A stretch of DNA of 64,000 nt, from assembly GCF_000381905.1 (NCBI RefSeq), contig NZ_KB907267.1, positions 45,704-109,703 on the forward strand, read 5' to 3'. Source of the DNA: Paenibacillus fonticola DSM 21315. GTDB lineage: Bacteria > Bacillota > Bacilli > Paenibacillales > Paenibacillaceae. The notes beneath the pieces are model-generated. The model was not told the DNA's origin and ran no database searches. It saw only the letters and a list, made by a program, of their open reading frames with translations. Both the position numbers and the translations under genes were made by a program. Positions 1 to 7,872 of the stretch are shown here, in pieces; positions within the stretch are counted from its first letter, which is position 1, and each line of letters starts with the position of its first letter.

Positions 1-2
1 GC

Positions 3-206
3 GTCAGCATGGAACCGTTGTTCAAATTGGAACCTGCTTCCAACTACACTGATCCGCTGGAAGAGGCTCCTGCCAGCTTTCGAAGCCTGATTATGCCCAT
101 TTTGCAAAAAGAACTGCAAGCTGTGATCGACAACAAGAAGACGATGGACGAAGCGATTAGTGAGTTGCAAAATCGAGCTCAGGATGCGCTTGTGCAAGCC
201 CCATAA
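3..206 (+). CDS. C-terminal end of a probable extracellular solute-binding protein (partial)
   Basis: The reading frame is open to the left edge, so only about the last 67 codons of the gene are here. The visible tail, with FRSLIMPILQKELQ followed by a short helix ending AISELQNRAQDAL, resembles the C-terminus of family 1 sugar-binding lipoproteins of ABC importers, where a final helix of the form 'eALkeaqkraqe' is common. This is inference from a short tail. The gene would lie upstream of, and be unrelated to, the BlaI operon that follows after a 170-bp gap. Confidence 0.5.
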   Translation, partial: VSMEPLFKLEPASNYTDPLEEAPASFRSLIMPILQKELQAVIDNKKTMDEAISELQNRAQDALVQAP

Positions 207-281
207 AGAGGATAAAGGAAAGAGTGAAGCGGCGGAAGCCGCTTCCTCGTACTGTCGTCCGCCAAGGCATCCCACCATTAC

Positions 282-311
282 TTGACAATTCACTACATAA
301 AGCAGTATGTT
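282..311 (+). promoter_or_regulatory. Promoter and probable BlaI operator of the BlaI/M56 operon
   Basis: TTGACA at 282-287 and TATGTT at 306-311 are separated by 18 bp, a good sigma-A promoter. A dyad ACATA-N6-TATGT (295-299 and 306-310) overlaps the spacer and the -10 box. BlaI/MecI dimers bind dyads of the TACAnTGTA type, so this is a reasonable autoregulatory operator for the gene starting at 377. The operator assignment is inferred. Confidence 0.5.
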
Positions 312-376
312 ATTTTAACTACGGAGCATAGTGATTTGGTTTGTTATGCCGATTACGATGTAATAGGGGGTTCACA

Positions 377-754
377 ATGAATAAGATTCAAAAGCTATCG
401 GATACGGAATTGGAGCTAATGGAAGCGATTTGGGCGTGTACGCCTCCGGTCACCTCCACCGAGCTGTTGCGTCTGTTTGCTGAACGGGGAAAAGAATGGA
501 AAGCACAGACCATATCTACCTTTCTATCACGTTTAGTGGACAAAGGAGCGCTTACCGCTACAAGACGTGATGGACGGACTAACGAATATTCGCCTCGCAT
601 TTCGTCTGAGGATTATAAGCTGCTGGAGACGCAGCACGTTCTGGACGGATTGTATCAAGGCTCCGTTAAAAATTTGATTTCAGCGATGTACGATGGAGAC
701 AAACTTTCAGAGCAAGACATTACCGAACTGAAAAAATGGTTATCAGAAAAGTAG
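377..754 (+). CDS. blaI: BlaI/MecI-family transcriptional repressor
   Basis: A 125-residue winged-helix repressor. The opening KLSDTELELMEAIWA and the later WKAQTISTFLSRLVDKG are the helix-turn-helix of the BlaI/MecI/CopY family, and the C-terminal half supplies the dimer helices and the region cut when the membrane protease is activated. The start at 377 was chosen because AGGGGG precedes it at proper spacing; a longer frame from 341 lacks a site. The M56 peptidase gene begins 9 bp after the stop, the classic BlaI-BlaR1 layout. Family members respond to beta-lactams or other envelope stress. The partner here lacks a penicillin sensor, so the inducer is unknown. Confidence 0.88.
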   Translation: MNKIQKLSDTELELMEAIWACTPPVTSTELLRLFAERGKEWKAQTISTFLSRLVDKGALTATRRDGRTNEYSPRISSEDYKLLETQHVLDGLYQGSVKNLISAMYDGDKLSEQDITELKKWLSEK

Positions 755-763
755 GTGCTGCAG

Positions 764-2104
764 ATGAACACCATTCTTGAAATGCTGTTTACTTTGACCG
801 TGGCCGGAAGTGTCGCTACGGCTTTTATGCTTGCACTGCGGCTCATACCCACGGATATCTTTCCTGCAAAGTGGCGTTACGGACTCGGTGAAATGGCAGT
901 CGTTTTTTATCTTTTTCCCGCGGCCCTTTGCATTTCGGGGTTTTCGTGGCTTTTTACATCCAATTCAATATTCAATTTACAACATACGCAAACCATGCAG
1001 TTTCCAGAGATCAATCCGAAGCCGTTTGTGCCTGAACAGACTATTTCAGCAAATGTTGCCGTCCTCCTCCTAAGCATATGGGCAATCGGAGCTCTCGGTT
1101 TCATGGCATGGCACATGTACTGTTATAAAAGCTTTTTGAAGAAATTAGAACATACGCGTACCGCCGTTCCGCAGAACAGCGAAGCTGGTGAACAGCTTCC
1201 TTTAATCAAGAAAGCTCTTGGCCTAAAAAGCAACGTTCAGCTTGCTTACAGCTCCATTATACGAAGTCCTGTTCTTGTCGGGCTTTGGAAGCCTACTATT
1301 TACCTCCCGATGGAGAATCTTGTGAATTTGAATATGGACATGGTGCTCCAGCATGAGTTGATCCATCTGAAACGAAAAGATTTATGGGTCAAGATGCTCA
1401 CGTTGGGGGCCAGTGCTTTGCATTGGTTTAATCCCTTGGTTCACATGATCCGCAAGGACATTCATACCTGGAGCGAGCTGTCTTGTGATGAAGAAGTCGT
1501 AAAAGGGATGTCTCATGCGGACCGTAAGTGCTATGGGGAAACGATCTTGAACGTTATGGCAGGCTCAAGGAATGTACCAGCGCAATTCAGCTCCTTTTTA
1601 TCCGGTGACGGCAAACATTTAAAAAGGAGACTGACAGTTATGCTTAACGTAAAGAAATCGAATAAGAAAACCATCTTTCTAACGATTACAACATTAGTTC
1701 TGGTTGCTGTGATTAGCACAACTGCAGCAATATGGGCTTCCAATAACGCACCTAAAGTAGTTGACAGTGTAGATGCTGCTGAAGTTTATAAAAAGACATC
1801 CATTGGTAGTGAGGCAACACCTCCTGAGGCTTCTCAAGAATCGACAAAGGACAGTGTGGCAGCTTCCTTTGAAGCTCCTCAACAACAGGTAAAGGAAAGT
1901 GAACTAGTTTCTGTGGTTCCTCAAGAACAGGTAAAGGACATAGAGGCGGTTCCATCTGAAGCTCCTCTACAACCGGTAAGGGACATAGAGGCCATTCCCT
2001 CTGAGGCTTCAACAACGGTAAAGGATAGAGATGCAGCTTCATTTGAAGCTTCTCAACAACGTAAGCGTCAAATACCCCTCAGCGTGTTGCAGGATAGGGG
2101 CTGA
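764..2104 (+). CDS. M56-family (BlaR1-like) membrane metallopeptidase with repeat-rich extracellular tail
   Basis: A 446-residue membrane protease with N-terminal transmembrane segments and a zincin motif HELIH near residue 197, followed by ELSCDEEVV, the second zinc-ligand region of BlaR1/MecR1 proteases. A further transmembrane helix lies near residues 305-325. The frame could open with GTG at 755, but AGGTG at 753-757 favours ATG 764. The expected penicillin-binding sensor domain is missing. In its place is a tail of about 110 residues built from degenerate units of the type EAPQQQVK / IEAVPSEAP. By analogy it would cleave the BlaI repressor after sensing something through this tail. The tail's function is unknown. 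Confidence 0.85.
   Translation: MNTILEMLFTLTVAGSVATAFMLALRLIPTDIFPAKWRYGLGEMAVVFYLFPAALCISGFSWLFTSNSIFNLQHTQTMQFPEINPKPFVPEQTISANVAVLLLSIWAIGALGFMAWHMYCYKSFLKKLEHTRTAVPQNSEAGEQLPLIKKALGLKSNVQLAYSSIIRSPVLVGLWKPTIYLPMENLVNLNMDMVLQHELIHLKRKDLWVKMLTLGASALHWFNPLVHMIRKDIHTWSELSCDEEVVKGMSHADRKCYGETILNVMAGSRNVPAQFSSFLSGDGKHLKRRLTVMLNVKKSNKKTIFLTITTLVLVAVISTTAAIWASNNAPKVVDSVDAAEVYKKTSIGSEATPPEASQESTKDSVAASFEAPQQQVKESELVSVVPQEQVKDIEAVPSEAPLQPVRDIEAIPSEASTTVKDRDAASFEASQQRKRQIPLSVLQDRG
1860..2062 (+). repeat. Degenerate in-frame tandem repeats in the M56 tail
   Basis: About five degenerate units, each carrying a form of 'gaagctcctcaacaacaggt' plus 'aaggacatagaggc', run in frame through the end of the M56 gene. 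They encode Glu/Pro/Gln/Val-rich segments. The units differ at the DNA level but keep frame, so the repeat is probably maintained as protein. Confidence 0.6.
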
Positions 2105-2356
2105 TTTATGCTGTTATTATTATTTCGATGTAAATATCCGGTAAGTTAGAGGCAGCGATGATGACCATGGAAGCAGACGTCTCAAGGTTTCCGGCACTCT
2201 CGGGTCTTTGAGTTGTGGCAGTAAGTTTGTGCATAAATTGGATTACATTTAGAAACTGATTTTAGATGACTTTTGATAGCACCATATTCACGCTTCGGGC
2301 CTTAGGGTCTTCGGTCCAGCAGACGAGGCTTCGGGGATGAAGGAGCAATTGGAACA

Positions 2357-2399
2357 CATCGATCTACCTAAGCAAGGAGTTATCTAAGGGAAATCGATG
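2357..2399 (+). repeat. Hairpin-family copy 0 (diverged)
   Basis: CATCGAT (2357-2363) pairs with ATCGATG (2393-2399). The inner part carries the family apex, CCTAAG (2367) and ATCTAAGG (2382). The lower stem has a sequence unlike the other copies. Confidence 0.5.
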
Positions 2400-2442
2400 T
2401 CGTGAATACAAGAAATGCAAAGAAGCATATTCAGACAACACA

Positions 2443-2482
2443 CGACCCGGCCTAAGAGAAGAGCGATCAAAGGCTGGGTCGC
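2443..2482 (+). repeat. Hairpin-family copy A
   Basis: The arm CGACCCGGCC pairs with GGCTGGGTCG around an apex beginning CCTAAGAG. The preceding CAGACAACACACGACCC is identical to that before copy B. A trailing 'tagatgcggaagcgtt' recurs in copy G. Confidence 0.65.
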
Positions 2483-2592
2483 GTTGTAGATGCGGAAGCG
2501 TTAAGTGAAATTTCCCTGTAAAGACATTAAAGTCATTAATAACTCTTTTAGGTTATAATGAAAGCATAATAATGATTAGGGAGGGAAATTCA

Positions 2593-2880
2593 ATGAAGCG
2601 AGAAGAGATTGAAAATAAATTAAGAACTGAAAAACAATATTTGAAGGAACATTTTTATGTTGAGAAGATTGGGTTATTTGGTTCATTTGCTCGCAATGAG
2701 CAAACAGAAAACAGTGATATTGATTTATTAGTTGAATTTTCTCGACCTGTAGGATTTGAATTTTTGGATTTAAAGGACTATTTAGAGTCTGTACTTGGCA
2801 GAGAAGTTGATCTTGTAACCCCTAAAGCCATTAAACCATATATGAAAGATGAAATTCTTAGTGAGGTACAATATCAGTGA
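2593..2880 (+). CDS. MNT-type nucleotidyltransferase-domain protein (orphan antitoxin-like)
   Basis: A 95-residue minimal nucleotidyltransferase. IGLFGSFAR is the GSF/S motif and NSDIDLLVEF supplies the two acidic residues that bind metal; GREVDLVTP follows as in MNT-domain antitoxins. Partners of HEPN ribonucleases in this family add AMP to the HEPN toxin. GGGAGGG at 2578-2584 fixes the start at 2593. No HEPN gene lies on either side: downstream there is only a hairpin repeat and pseudogene debris. It is therefore an orphan antitoxin-like gene, or acts on something elsewhere. Fold assignment is strong; function is inferred. Confidence 0.8.
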   Translation: MKREEIENKLRTEKQYLKEHFYVEKIGLFGSFARNEQTENSDIDLLVEFSRPVGFEFLDLKDYLESVLGREVDLVTPKAIKPYMKDEILSEVQYQ

Positions 2881-2910
2881 ACGGCGTAATCACGCTGCGA
2901 GACCTGTTAG

Positions 2911-2984
2911 ATGTATAATCAAGGAAGAAGCTCAGACAACACACGACCCAGCCTAAGATACGAGCTATCTAAGGCTGGGTCGTG
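2911..2984 (+). repeat. Leader motif plus hairpin-family copy B
   Basis: ATGTATAATCAAGGAAGAAG (from 2911) is one of seven copies of a plus-strand motif carrying a perfect TATAAT. The hairpin follows: CACGACCCAGCC (2942-2953) pairs perfectly with GGCTGGGTCGTG (2973-2984) around CCTAAGAT / ATCTAAGG. It lies about 30 bp past the nucleotidyltransferase stop. Confidence 0.75.
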
Positions 2985-3069
2985 TCGTGATACGAGAACG
3001 TTTTAGGAAATCAGAGCATTAGCGCACTTAATCATCCAATAGAATCAATTTTAGAAGAGGTGGACAAGT

Positions 3070-3294
3070 ATGTTGAATGAACAAATAAGAAGTTGAATTA
3101 AGAACAGTAAAACTCTTCAGTTTTATTAAAGAAGATATTTGAGCCAGAAGGAATTATTTTTTGCCAAAATGGTGGAATTTTCAATGATTTGAAACATTAT
3201 CACATGCATGTTTATTCCAAAATTTACTGGAGATGGATTCGGTTGGTCTGGACCAACAGGGGAATTCAAAACAGAAAGAACATTATAAAATCTA
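3070..3294 (+). pseudogene. Frameshifted HIT-family hydrolase remnant
   Basis: Reading across frames recovers a HIT protein: EPEGIIFCQNGGIF, then the histidine-triad signature HYHMHV near 3196-3215, then after a frame change IPKFTGDGFGWSGPTGEF and a stop near 3294. HIT proteins hydrolyse nucleotide-phosphoramide and dinucleoside polyphosphate bonds. In-frame stops upstream and the frameshift inside the active-site region mean it cannot make a working enzyme. Boundaries are approximate and the N-terminal third is missing. Confidence 0.65.
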
Positions 3295-3301
3295 GAAAAC
3301 A

Positions 3302-3496
3302 CATGTAGAAAGCCTAAACTTTAAATCTGGAGGGGCACTAACTCAAATAAGTGGATTTAATATTAGAGATTTAAAGGATCATGGATATCACCCCATGAAA
3401 TATTTGATTGAGGATTACGAGAATGGAATGATTAATTTCTATTGTGCTGACATTGAGTTTGTAGGTCTTAAGGAAAGCGAGAACATAACAATTTAA
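3302..3496 (+). pseudogene. Unidentified 3' coding remnant
   Basis: One frame is open for about 65 codons and ends TAA at 3494-3496, with a protein-like composition (ISGFNIRDLKDHGYHPMKYL, then YCADIEFVGLK). No start codon with a ribosome site precedes it and it follows directly on the broken HIT gene. It is read as the surviving C-terminal end of a lost gene; I do not recognise the family. Confidence 0.35.
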
Positions 3497-3582
3497 CATA
3501 CATAAAAGAAATATTGAATGTTGGTTTAAGTGACATATGTTCACATTCAAAAGAATATAGTGAGAGGGACTTGTCTAATATA

Positions 3583-4869
3583 ATGAGAAAAATGACTATT
3601 GTATTTATTGTATTAATAATTCTAACAGCTTGCAATTCCACAAATGAACCGCAGGGTGGGAAGATTAAAGTTTTATACTGGAATCAAGAAATGTTTAACG
3701 CGGATTACGGAAATATGTTCTATTCGAAATATCCTGATATTGAGGTTGAAGTGGTTTCACTTGATAACCTGGTCAATCGATCTGAAGGCTCCATAGATGA
3801 ACTCATTAAACAAATAGACCAGGCGAATATAGATGTCGTATTTACGAGGTCATATGAAGAATACCTTACCTTTTCTAACCGAGAGGTGCTTGAAAGTCTC
3901 GATGAGTGGATACAAAAAGATCATTTTGATATTGATAATTTTAATCCCCACATTACTTCATTGTTACGAGAAAATGCATCAAATCGTTTAAATGGTTTAG
4001 CCCCCATGTTTTCTAGTATCGCGTTATTTTACAATAAGGATATGTTTGACCAATTCAGTATTGAATATCCCGAGGATCAATTAAGTTGGAAAGATGTTTT
4101 TGGGTTAGCGACCAGATTTGTAGATGATAAGGATGATACCTATGGTTTTTCATTCGAGGGTTCCTTATACGAATTAGTAAGTATGATAGGTAGAACCAAT
4201 GGGCTAAATATAGTTACAGTCAACAACAATAATATTTGGATAATGAATGATTCCGAAGAATGGGAAAACATATTAGCAACTGTACAAGAAGTGCATCAAT
4301 CTGGTGCGATTCACATAACTGAACCAGTATTTACTGCTACTCTTGATGTGAAGGGCAAGGAAGAGCTTTTTATTAACGGGAAGTCAGCAATGACCATATC
4401 CACGACAAGCCTTATTGAGCAATATGAGAAATCTGATAAATCGTTTACTTTAGGTATAGTGACAGTGCCTGTTGATCCGGCTTTTCGAGATAGTTCGTAT
4501 ACAATAAGGCCGAATCAAGTATTTGGAATTTACTCTAGATCCCCAAATAAAGAATTGGCATGGAAATTTATTTCGTTTGTCAATAGCGATGAAGTAGCAA
4601 AAGTAAAATCTAAATCTGTTACCGGATTATACACAAGAACAACATACTCTGAAGAGTTATTTGGTCACTCACTTGAACCGTTTTATAAGTTAAATCATGA
4701 CATTCGCATTCGTTATCCAATTGATTTACCACGTGACTTTAACAGGGCGCTAAACGAGCTAGTTACTAAGGAAGCAACTCAGTTTCTTTCAGGGAGCCAA
4801 AATAGCCATGAGACCGTTATTAAAGTAAAACAAGAAGGCGAAGTTTTATATAAAAATATGAAGGAATAA
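3583..4869 (+). CDS. Extracellular solute-binding lipoprotein, family 1
   Basis: A 428-residue ABC-importer substrate-binding protein. The start at 3583 gives a compact signal peptide with lipobox LTAC, then a mature protein beginning KIKVLYWNQE, typical of family 1 sugar-binding proteins. Internal features fit: SIALFYNKDMFDQF, LSWKDVF and a hinge-region NKELAWKFISFVNS. GAGAGGG lies about 13 bp upstream, a rather long spacing; a longer frame from 3514 would add an unlikely N-terminus. No permease genes are nearby, so it must borrow a transporter or act as a sensor. Base composition is AT-rich compared with the sugar-binding gene at 49085. Confidence 0.85.
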   Translation: MRKMTIVFIVLIILTACNSTNEPQGGKIKVLYWNQEMFNADYGNMFYSKYPDIEVEVVSLDNLVNRSEGSIDELIKQIDQANIDVVFTRSYEEYLTFSNREVLESLDEWIQKDHFDIDNFNPHITSLLRENASNRLNGLAPMFSSIALFYNKDMFDQFSIEYPEDQLSWKDVFGLATRFVDDKDDTYGFSFEGSLYELVSMIGRTNGLNIVTVNNNNIWIMNDSEEWENILATVQEVHQSGAIHITEPVFTATLDVKGKEELFINGKSAMTISTTSLIEQYEKSDKSFTLGIVTVPVDPAFRDSSYTIRPNQVFGIYSRSPNKELAWKFISFVNSDEVAKVKSKSVTGLYTRTTYSEELFGHSLEPFYKLNHDIRIRYPIDLPRDFNRALNELVTKEATQFLSGSQNSHETVIKVKQEGEVLYKNMKE

Positions 4870-4920
4870 AATGAGGCAGGAAAAAGGACTTGAACATAAA
4901 AAAGAAAGGGCGTGTGACAA

Positions 4921-5277
4921 ATGCTTTATAGAAGAAAAACTTATATCATTGAGCCAGCATTTATTGATGAGTTTAATCAGTTATTTAATGAGATATTATT
5001 ACCCTCCCAGTTGAAATATGGAGCCAGATTAATTGGACGATGGATGCTTGAAAAAGACGAGAACAATACAGAAGTATTTGCCATGTGGGAGTATGACAGT
5101 TATGAAGATTATGAAAGAATAGAAAGTCAGATAAAATCAGATACAGAACATGTATTGAAGGTACAAAATCGTTTCGATCAAATTGGTAGAGATAGGTTAA
5201 AGAAGGTACTCAAAGCAGACATCAAACAGGAGTTTTTTAAATCCACTGTACCTAGAGAAAAAACAATATTAAGATAG
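4921..5277 (+). CDS. NIPSNAP-family protein
   Basis: A 118-residue soluble protein of the NIPSNAP / dimeric alpha-beta barrel type: MLYRRKTYIIEP at the start, ARLIGRWM in the middle and VFAMWEYDSYEDYE, the core of the ferredoxin-like fold. AAAGAAAGGG precedes the start. It lies 51 bp after the solute-binding gene and 15 bp before the next small gene, so the three may be co-transcribed. Molecular function in bacteria is not established; family members include monooxygenase-like folds. Confidence 0.8.
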   Translation: MLYRRKTYIIEPAFIDEFNQLFNEILLPSQLKYGARLIGRWMLEKDENNTEVFAMWEYDSYEDYERIESQIKSDTEHVLKVQNRFDQIGRDRLKKVLKADIKQEFFKSTVPREKTILR

Positions 5278-5292
5278 GTCAGATTACAGTTG

Positions 5293-5517
5293 ATGAGTGT
5301 CCCAAATGATGAATTGGAACATATTTTGGATCATTTGAATGATAAGAATAAAATTGTGGCTAAGAGCTTTTTATCGTGGTTACTTGAGAAACAGTTGGAT
5401 GAAGAAGATGATTATTTAACAGCCAGTGATTTAAAAGCCATTGAAAAGGGACAATTAGAGTTCCAGAGCGGACAAACTAAATCATTAGGGGATTTGAAAC
5501 GTGAGCTCGAGATATAG
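5293..5517 (+). CDS. Small acidic antitoxin-like protein
   Basis: A 74-residue protein rich in Glu and Asp. The N-terminal half is helical (ELEHILDHLNDKNKIVAKSF). The end, LKAIEKGQLEFQSGQTKSLG then LKRELE, resembles the C-terminal tails of small type II antitoxins. ATG 5293 was preferred to TTG 5290. No toxin gene follows; the next 300 bp contain only a hairpin repeat. The antitoxin reading is a guess from composition and tail. Confidence 0.55.
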   Translation: MSVPNDELEHILDHLNDKNKIVAKSFLSWLLEKQLDEEDDYLTASDLKAIEKGQLEFQSGQTKSLGDLKRELEI

Positions 5518-5851
5518 GGTTAGAATTAATAGTATTTGTTATACGTGTAGGTCCAAGAGGTGATGTATATAAATAACAACAAACCTCGGCAAAGAGTCTG
5601 TAAAGAAATAAACTATACTATGTTAAGTATAACGAGAAATGGAGGGAATTAATATCCGCATTGGCAAAAAAACGAAGAAAAGAACTTGTACTGACGACCC
5701 GACCTAAGAGCAATCTAAAGGTCGGGTTGCTTTTGTAAATTCTACCACAGCTAGTACAATAAACCTGTCTAATTTGGTATGATTTTACTAGATACATATT
5801 GATGTCCAAAGTTGGATATTCTCTTATTAATTAATATACATAAAGGAAGGA
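5518..5851. other. Intergenic region with hairpin repeat
   Basis: No convincing gene is present in these 334 bp. It contains hairpin-family copy C (5697-5727) and an AT-rich segment before the zinc-ribbon gene. Confidence 0.5.
5697..5727 (+). repeat. Hairpin-family copy C
   Basis: ACCCGACCT (5697-5705) pairs with AGGTCGGGT (5719-5727) around CCTAAGAG / ATCTAAAGG and is followed by TGCTTTTG, so it could also terminate transcription. The stem sequence ACCCGACCT is shared with copy D. Confidence 0.65.
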
Positions 5852-6109
5852 ATGGACGGATTGGATTACAAATTTTGTTCTTCATGTGGGAGACGACTAA
5901 ATGCTTCGGCTCGATTCTGTGAGCATTGTGGTATGAATCTTGTGCCACAGGCGGCAGAGCAGGTACCATCACAAGCCCCACCGCCACCACCACGAGTACC
6001 CGCATCAGGGCCACCACCAGTGCCGCGAATGCCTTCATCGGTGCCATCCTACATGTCACCGCCGCCACCATATGGTACTCACAGCGTTATTGAGGAAGCG
6101 TTATTCTAG
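5852..6109 (+). CDS. Zinc-ribbon protein with proline-rich tail, probably truncated
   Basis: An 85-residue protein. Two CxxC knuckles (FCSSCGRR and FCEHCG) form a zinc ribbon of the kind at the N-terminus of many Firmicute membrane or signalling proteins. The linker is Pro-rich (APPPPPRVPA, SPPPPYG). In full-length relatives such a linker leads to transmembrane segments; here the frame ends with HSVIEEALF soon after, 30 bp from the end of the convergent oxidoreductase gene. That suggests a 3' truncation. AAAGGAAGG precedes the ATG. No function can be given. Confidence 0.65.
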   Translation: MDGLDYKFCSSCGRRLNASARFCEHCGMNLVPQAAEQVPSQAPPPPPRVPASGPPPVPRMPSSVPSYMSPPPPYGTHSVIEEALF

Positions 6110-6138
6110 TACCTTCGTGACGTCGGTCTGGCCAATAA

Positions 6139-7737
6139 TTATTCTTCGTCCCGTTCTGCAATTCTAGAGCGATTGCGCAGTTGATTAGCAATCGTATATC
6201 CGATAAGGAACGCAGCGGCAGAAGTATTGCCGTCGACCGTAAATGGAATGAGGGAGGCGTCGGCGACGATTAAATCCTTTACCCCGTGTACATTTCCTAG
6301 ACGATCAACGACTCCGCCCTTGTTCCTTGGGGCCATCCGAAGGAAGCTCTGCTGGTGATGATTATGATCGAAGTTTTCCTTAATAAACTGTTCTAGCTGC
6401 AAATCATCATCTATAACATCCAAACTCGGTGTTACGAGACGGATGGAAGGATCTATGCTTGCCAGTTCGGCCGCAATTTTTTTGATATATATTTTATAAA
6501 TATTTTTAACTGCTTCCATGTCTCTTGGATCTGACAGAAACCCTTCATCAGCCAACACAATGTTGAGCGGATCATTATTTTGAATGGTAATCGATCCCCG
6601 GCTCTTGGGCCGCAAATATAGAATCGCGATGGTTAACATGCCATCCGAACCGATTCCAATCAGTTGTACGGCTCTACGGTCAGGTTTTGTTCCAGTGGGG
6701 TCAGGCAAAAAGGCTCCTCCTGTGTATAGCGCATCCGGATCATTGGAAGGCAGTGCAGCATCATCGGGGTTCGTTGTAAACACAGCAGTGTTTAATGTGT
6801 GATTTTTTAATCTTTGGCCTACGTTCGGATTATGAACAATGACAGGTATTCCCGCTGCTTTTAGCGTTTTGGCGGGGCCTATCCCCGAGAGCATTAACAA
6901 TTGGGGACTATTTATTCCTGCTGAAATGATCACTTTTTTTCTCGAAAATACTTTAATGAACTTCCCTTCTTTTAATAACTCTACGCCTATAGCCCGTTTG
7001 CGGTCAAAAAGCACGCGAAGGGCTGTTGTCTTATAGTAAACGGTTAGTTTACGTCCATTCTTGCCTCGGCCAGAGGATGTAACGATATCGGAGGACAAAA
7101 AAGCGGTTGACGAGCTTTCCCGGTCTCCATTTGGCATTTGATACAATTGCCAGCGGGTGAATGGACCGAGTGGAGTATCAGTATCATTGTAGTCAAGAAT
7201 GCTAGGAAATCCGGTGGCTTGCTCAATGGCGAGGACGAGCTTATCCGCCAGGGGCGTTGGTTCCGAAGGCGCTTGCCTGATGTCTATTCTTCCTTGAAAC
7301 CCGCGCGCCTCCACGTTATCGGTTTCACCATTATAATTTTCTAGTCGTTTAAAGCGACGAATGGCTTTATCCGGGGACCAAATGGGACCGAGTAACTGTT
7401 CCCACTCTCTAAGCACCGCTGTGGTTGGACGCACATACTGCTCCCCGTTAATGGAAGATCCGCCGCCGGAGAGGCGGCCGGTTGTCCATTCAAAAGATCG
7501 ATCATCTATGTTCTCTTGAGGGACGCCTTCTCCTTGCCAGAAGTAATTGGGGAAAAAGCTCTCCTCCAGTTCCAGAGCAAAGCTTGAATCCATAATGGGT
7601 TTGTCTTTATCATGATTTTCGCCCGCTTCGATGACGAGTACAGAAGTTTTCTTATCATCTGTAAGCGTTTTGGCGATGACTGCGCCTGCTGGTCCTGTAC
7701 CTATAACGATATAATCAAAAGATGATTTCCCTTTCAT
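6139..7737 (-). CDS. GMC-family FAD-dependent oxidoreductase
   Basis: A 532-residue flavoenzyme of the glucose-methanol-choline family. It opens with FDYIVIGTGPAGAVIAKTL, the dinucleotide-binding motif, then VIEAGE. RLSGGGSSING is the first GMC signature and AGINSPQLLMLSGIGP the second. The C-terminus carries the conserved DASLIPFTVDGNTSAAAF. Length fits the family. Such enzymes oxidise alcohols or sugars, passing electrons to oxygen or another acceptor. AAGGAG lies 8 bp upstream of the ATG. No cytochrome or substrate gene is nearby, so substrate is unknown. Confidence 0.9.
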   Translation of the reverse strand: MKGKSSFDYIVIGTGPAGAVIAKTLTDDKKTSVLVIEAGENHDKDKPIMDSSFALELEESFFPNYFWQGEGVPQENIDDRSFEWTTGRLSGGGSSINGEQYVRPTTAVLREWEQLLGPIWSPDKAIRRFKRLENYNGETDNVEARGFQGRIDIRQAPSEPTPLADKLVLAIEQATGFPSILDYNDTDTPLGPFTRWQLYQMPNGDRESSSTAFLSSDIVTSSGRGKNGRKLTVYYKTTALRVLFDRKRAIGVELLKEGKFIKVFSRKKVIISAGINSPQLLMLSGIGPAKTLKAAGIPVIVHNPNVGQRLKNHTLNTAVFTTNPDDAALPSNDPDALYTGGAFLPDPTGTKPDRRAVQLIGIGSDGMLTIAILYLRPKSRGSITIQNNDPLNIVLADEGFLSDPRDMEAVKNIYKIYIKKIAAELASIDPSIRLVTPSLDVIDDDLQLEQFIKENFDHNHHQQSFLRMAPRNKGGVVDRLGNVHGVKDLIVADASLIPFTVDGNTSAAAFLIGYTIANQLRNRSRIAERDEE

Positions 7738-7872
7738 CGGAGCACTCCTTTATAAAATAGACTAATGTAGAGTATTACGTTGTACCATGCTGTGTGCTAG
7801 TCTAATTCGGAAAGGCAATAAATGACCCTGCCTCGGGCAGTAGAATCTTAACTGAAAGGTGCCTGCATTGAT

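Larger units (their letters stand above)
2105..2592. other. Intergenic region with two hairpin repeats
   Basis: No convincing gene is visible in these 488 bp. It holds two members of the dispersed hairpin family (2357-2399 and 2443-2482) and, before the nucleotidyltransferase gene, an AT-rich stretch containing TATAAT-like sequence near 2556 that may be its promoter. Confidence 0.5.

Noticed and set aside
2104..2360. Possible small gene or riboswitch in 2105-2356
   Set aside because: No frame over 30 codons with a ribosome site and no conserved RNA core recognised.
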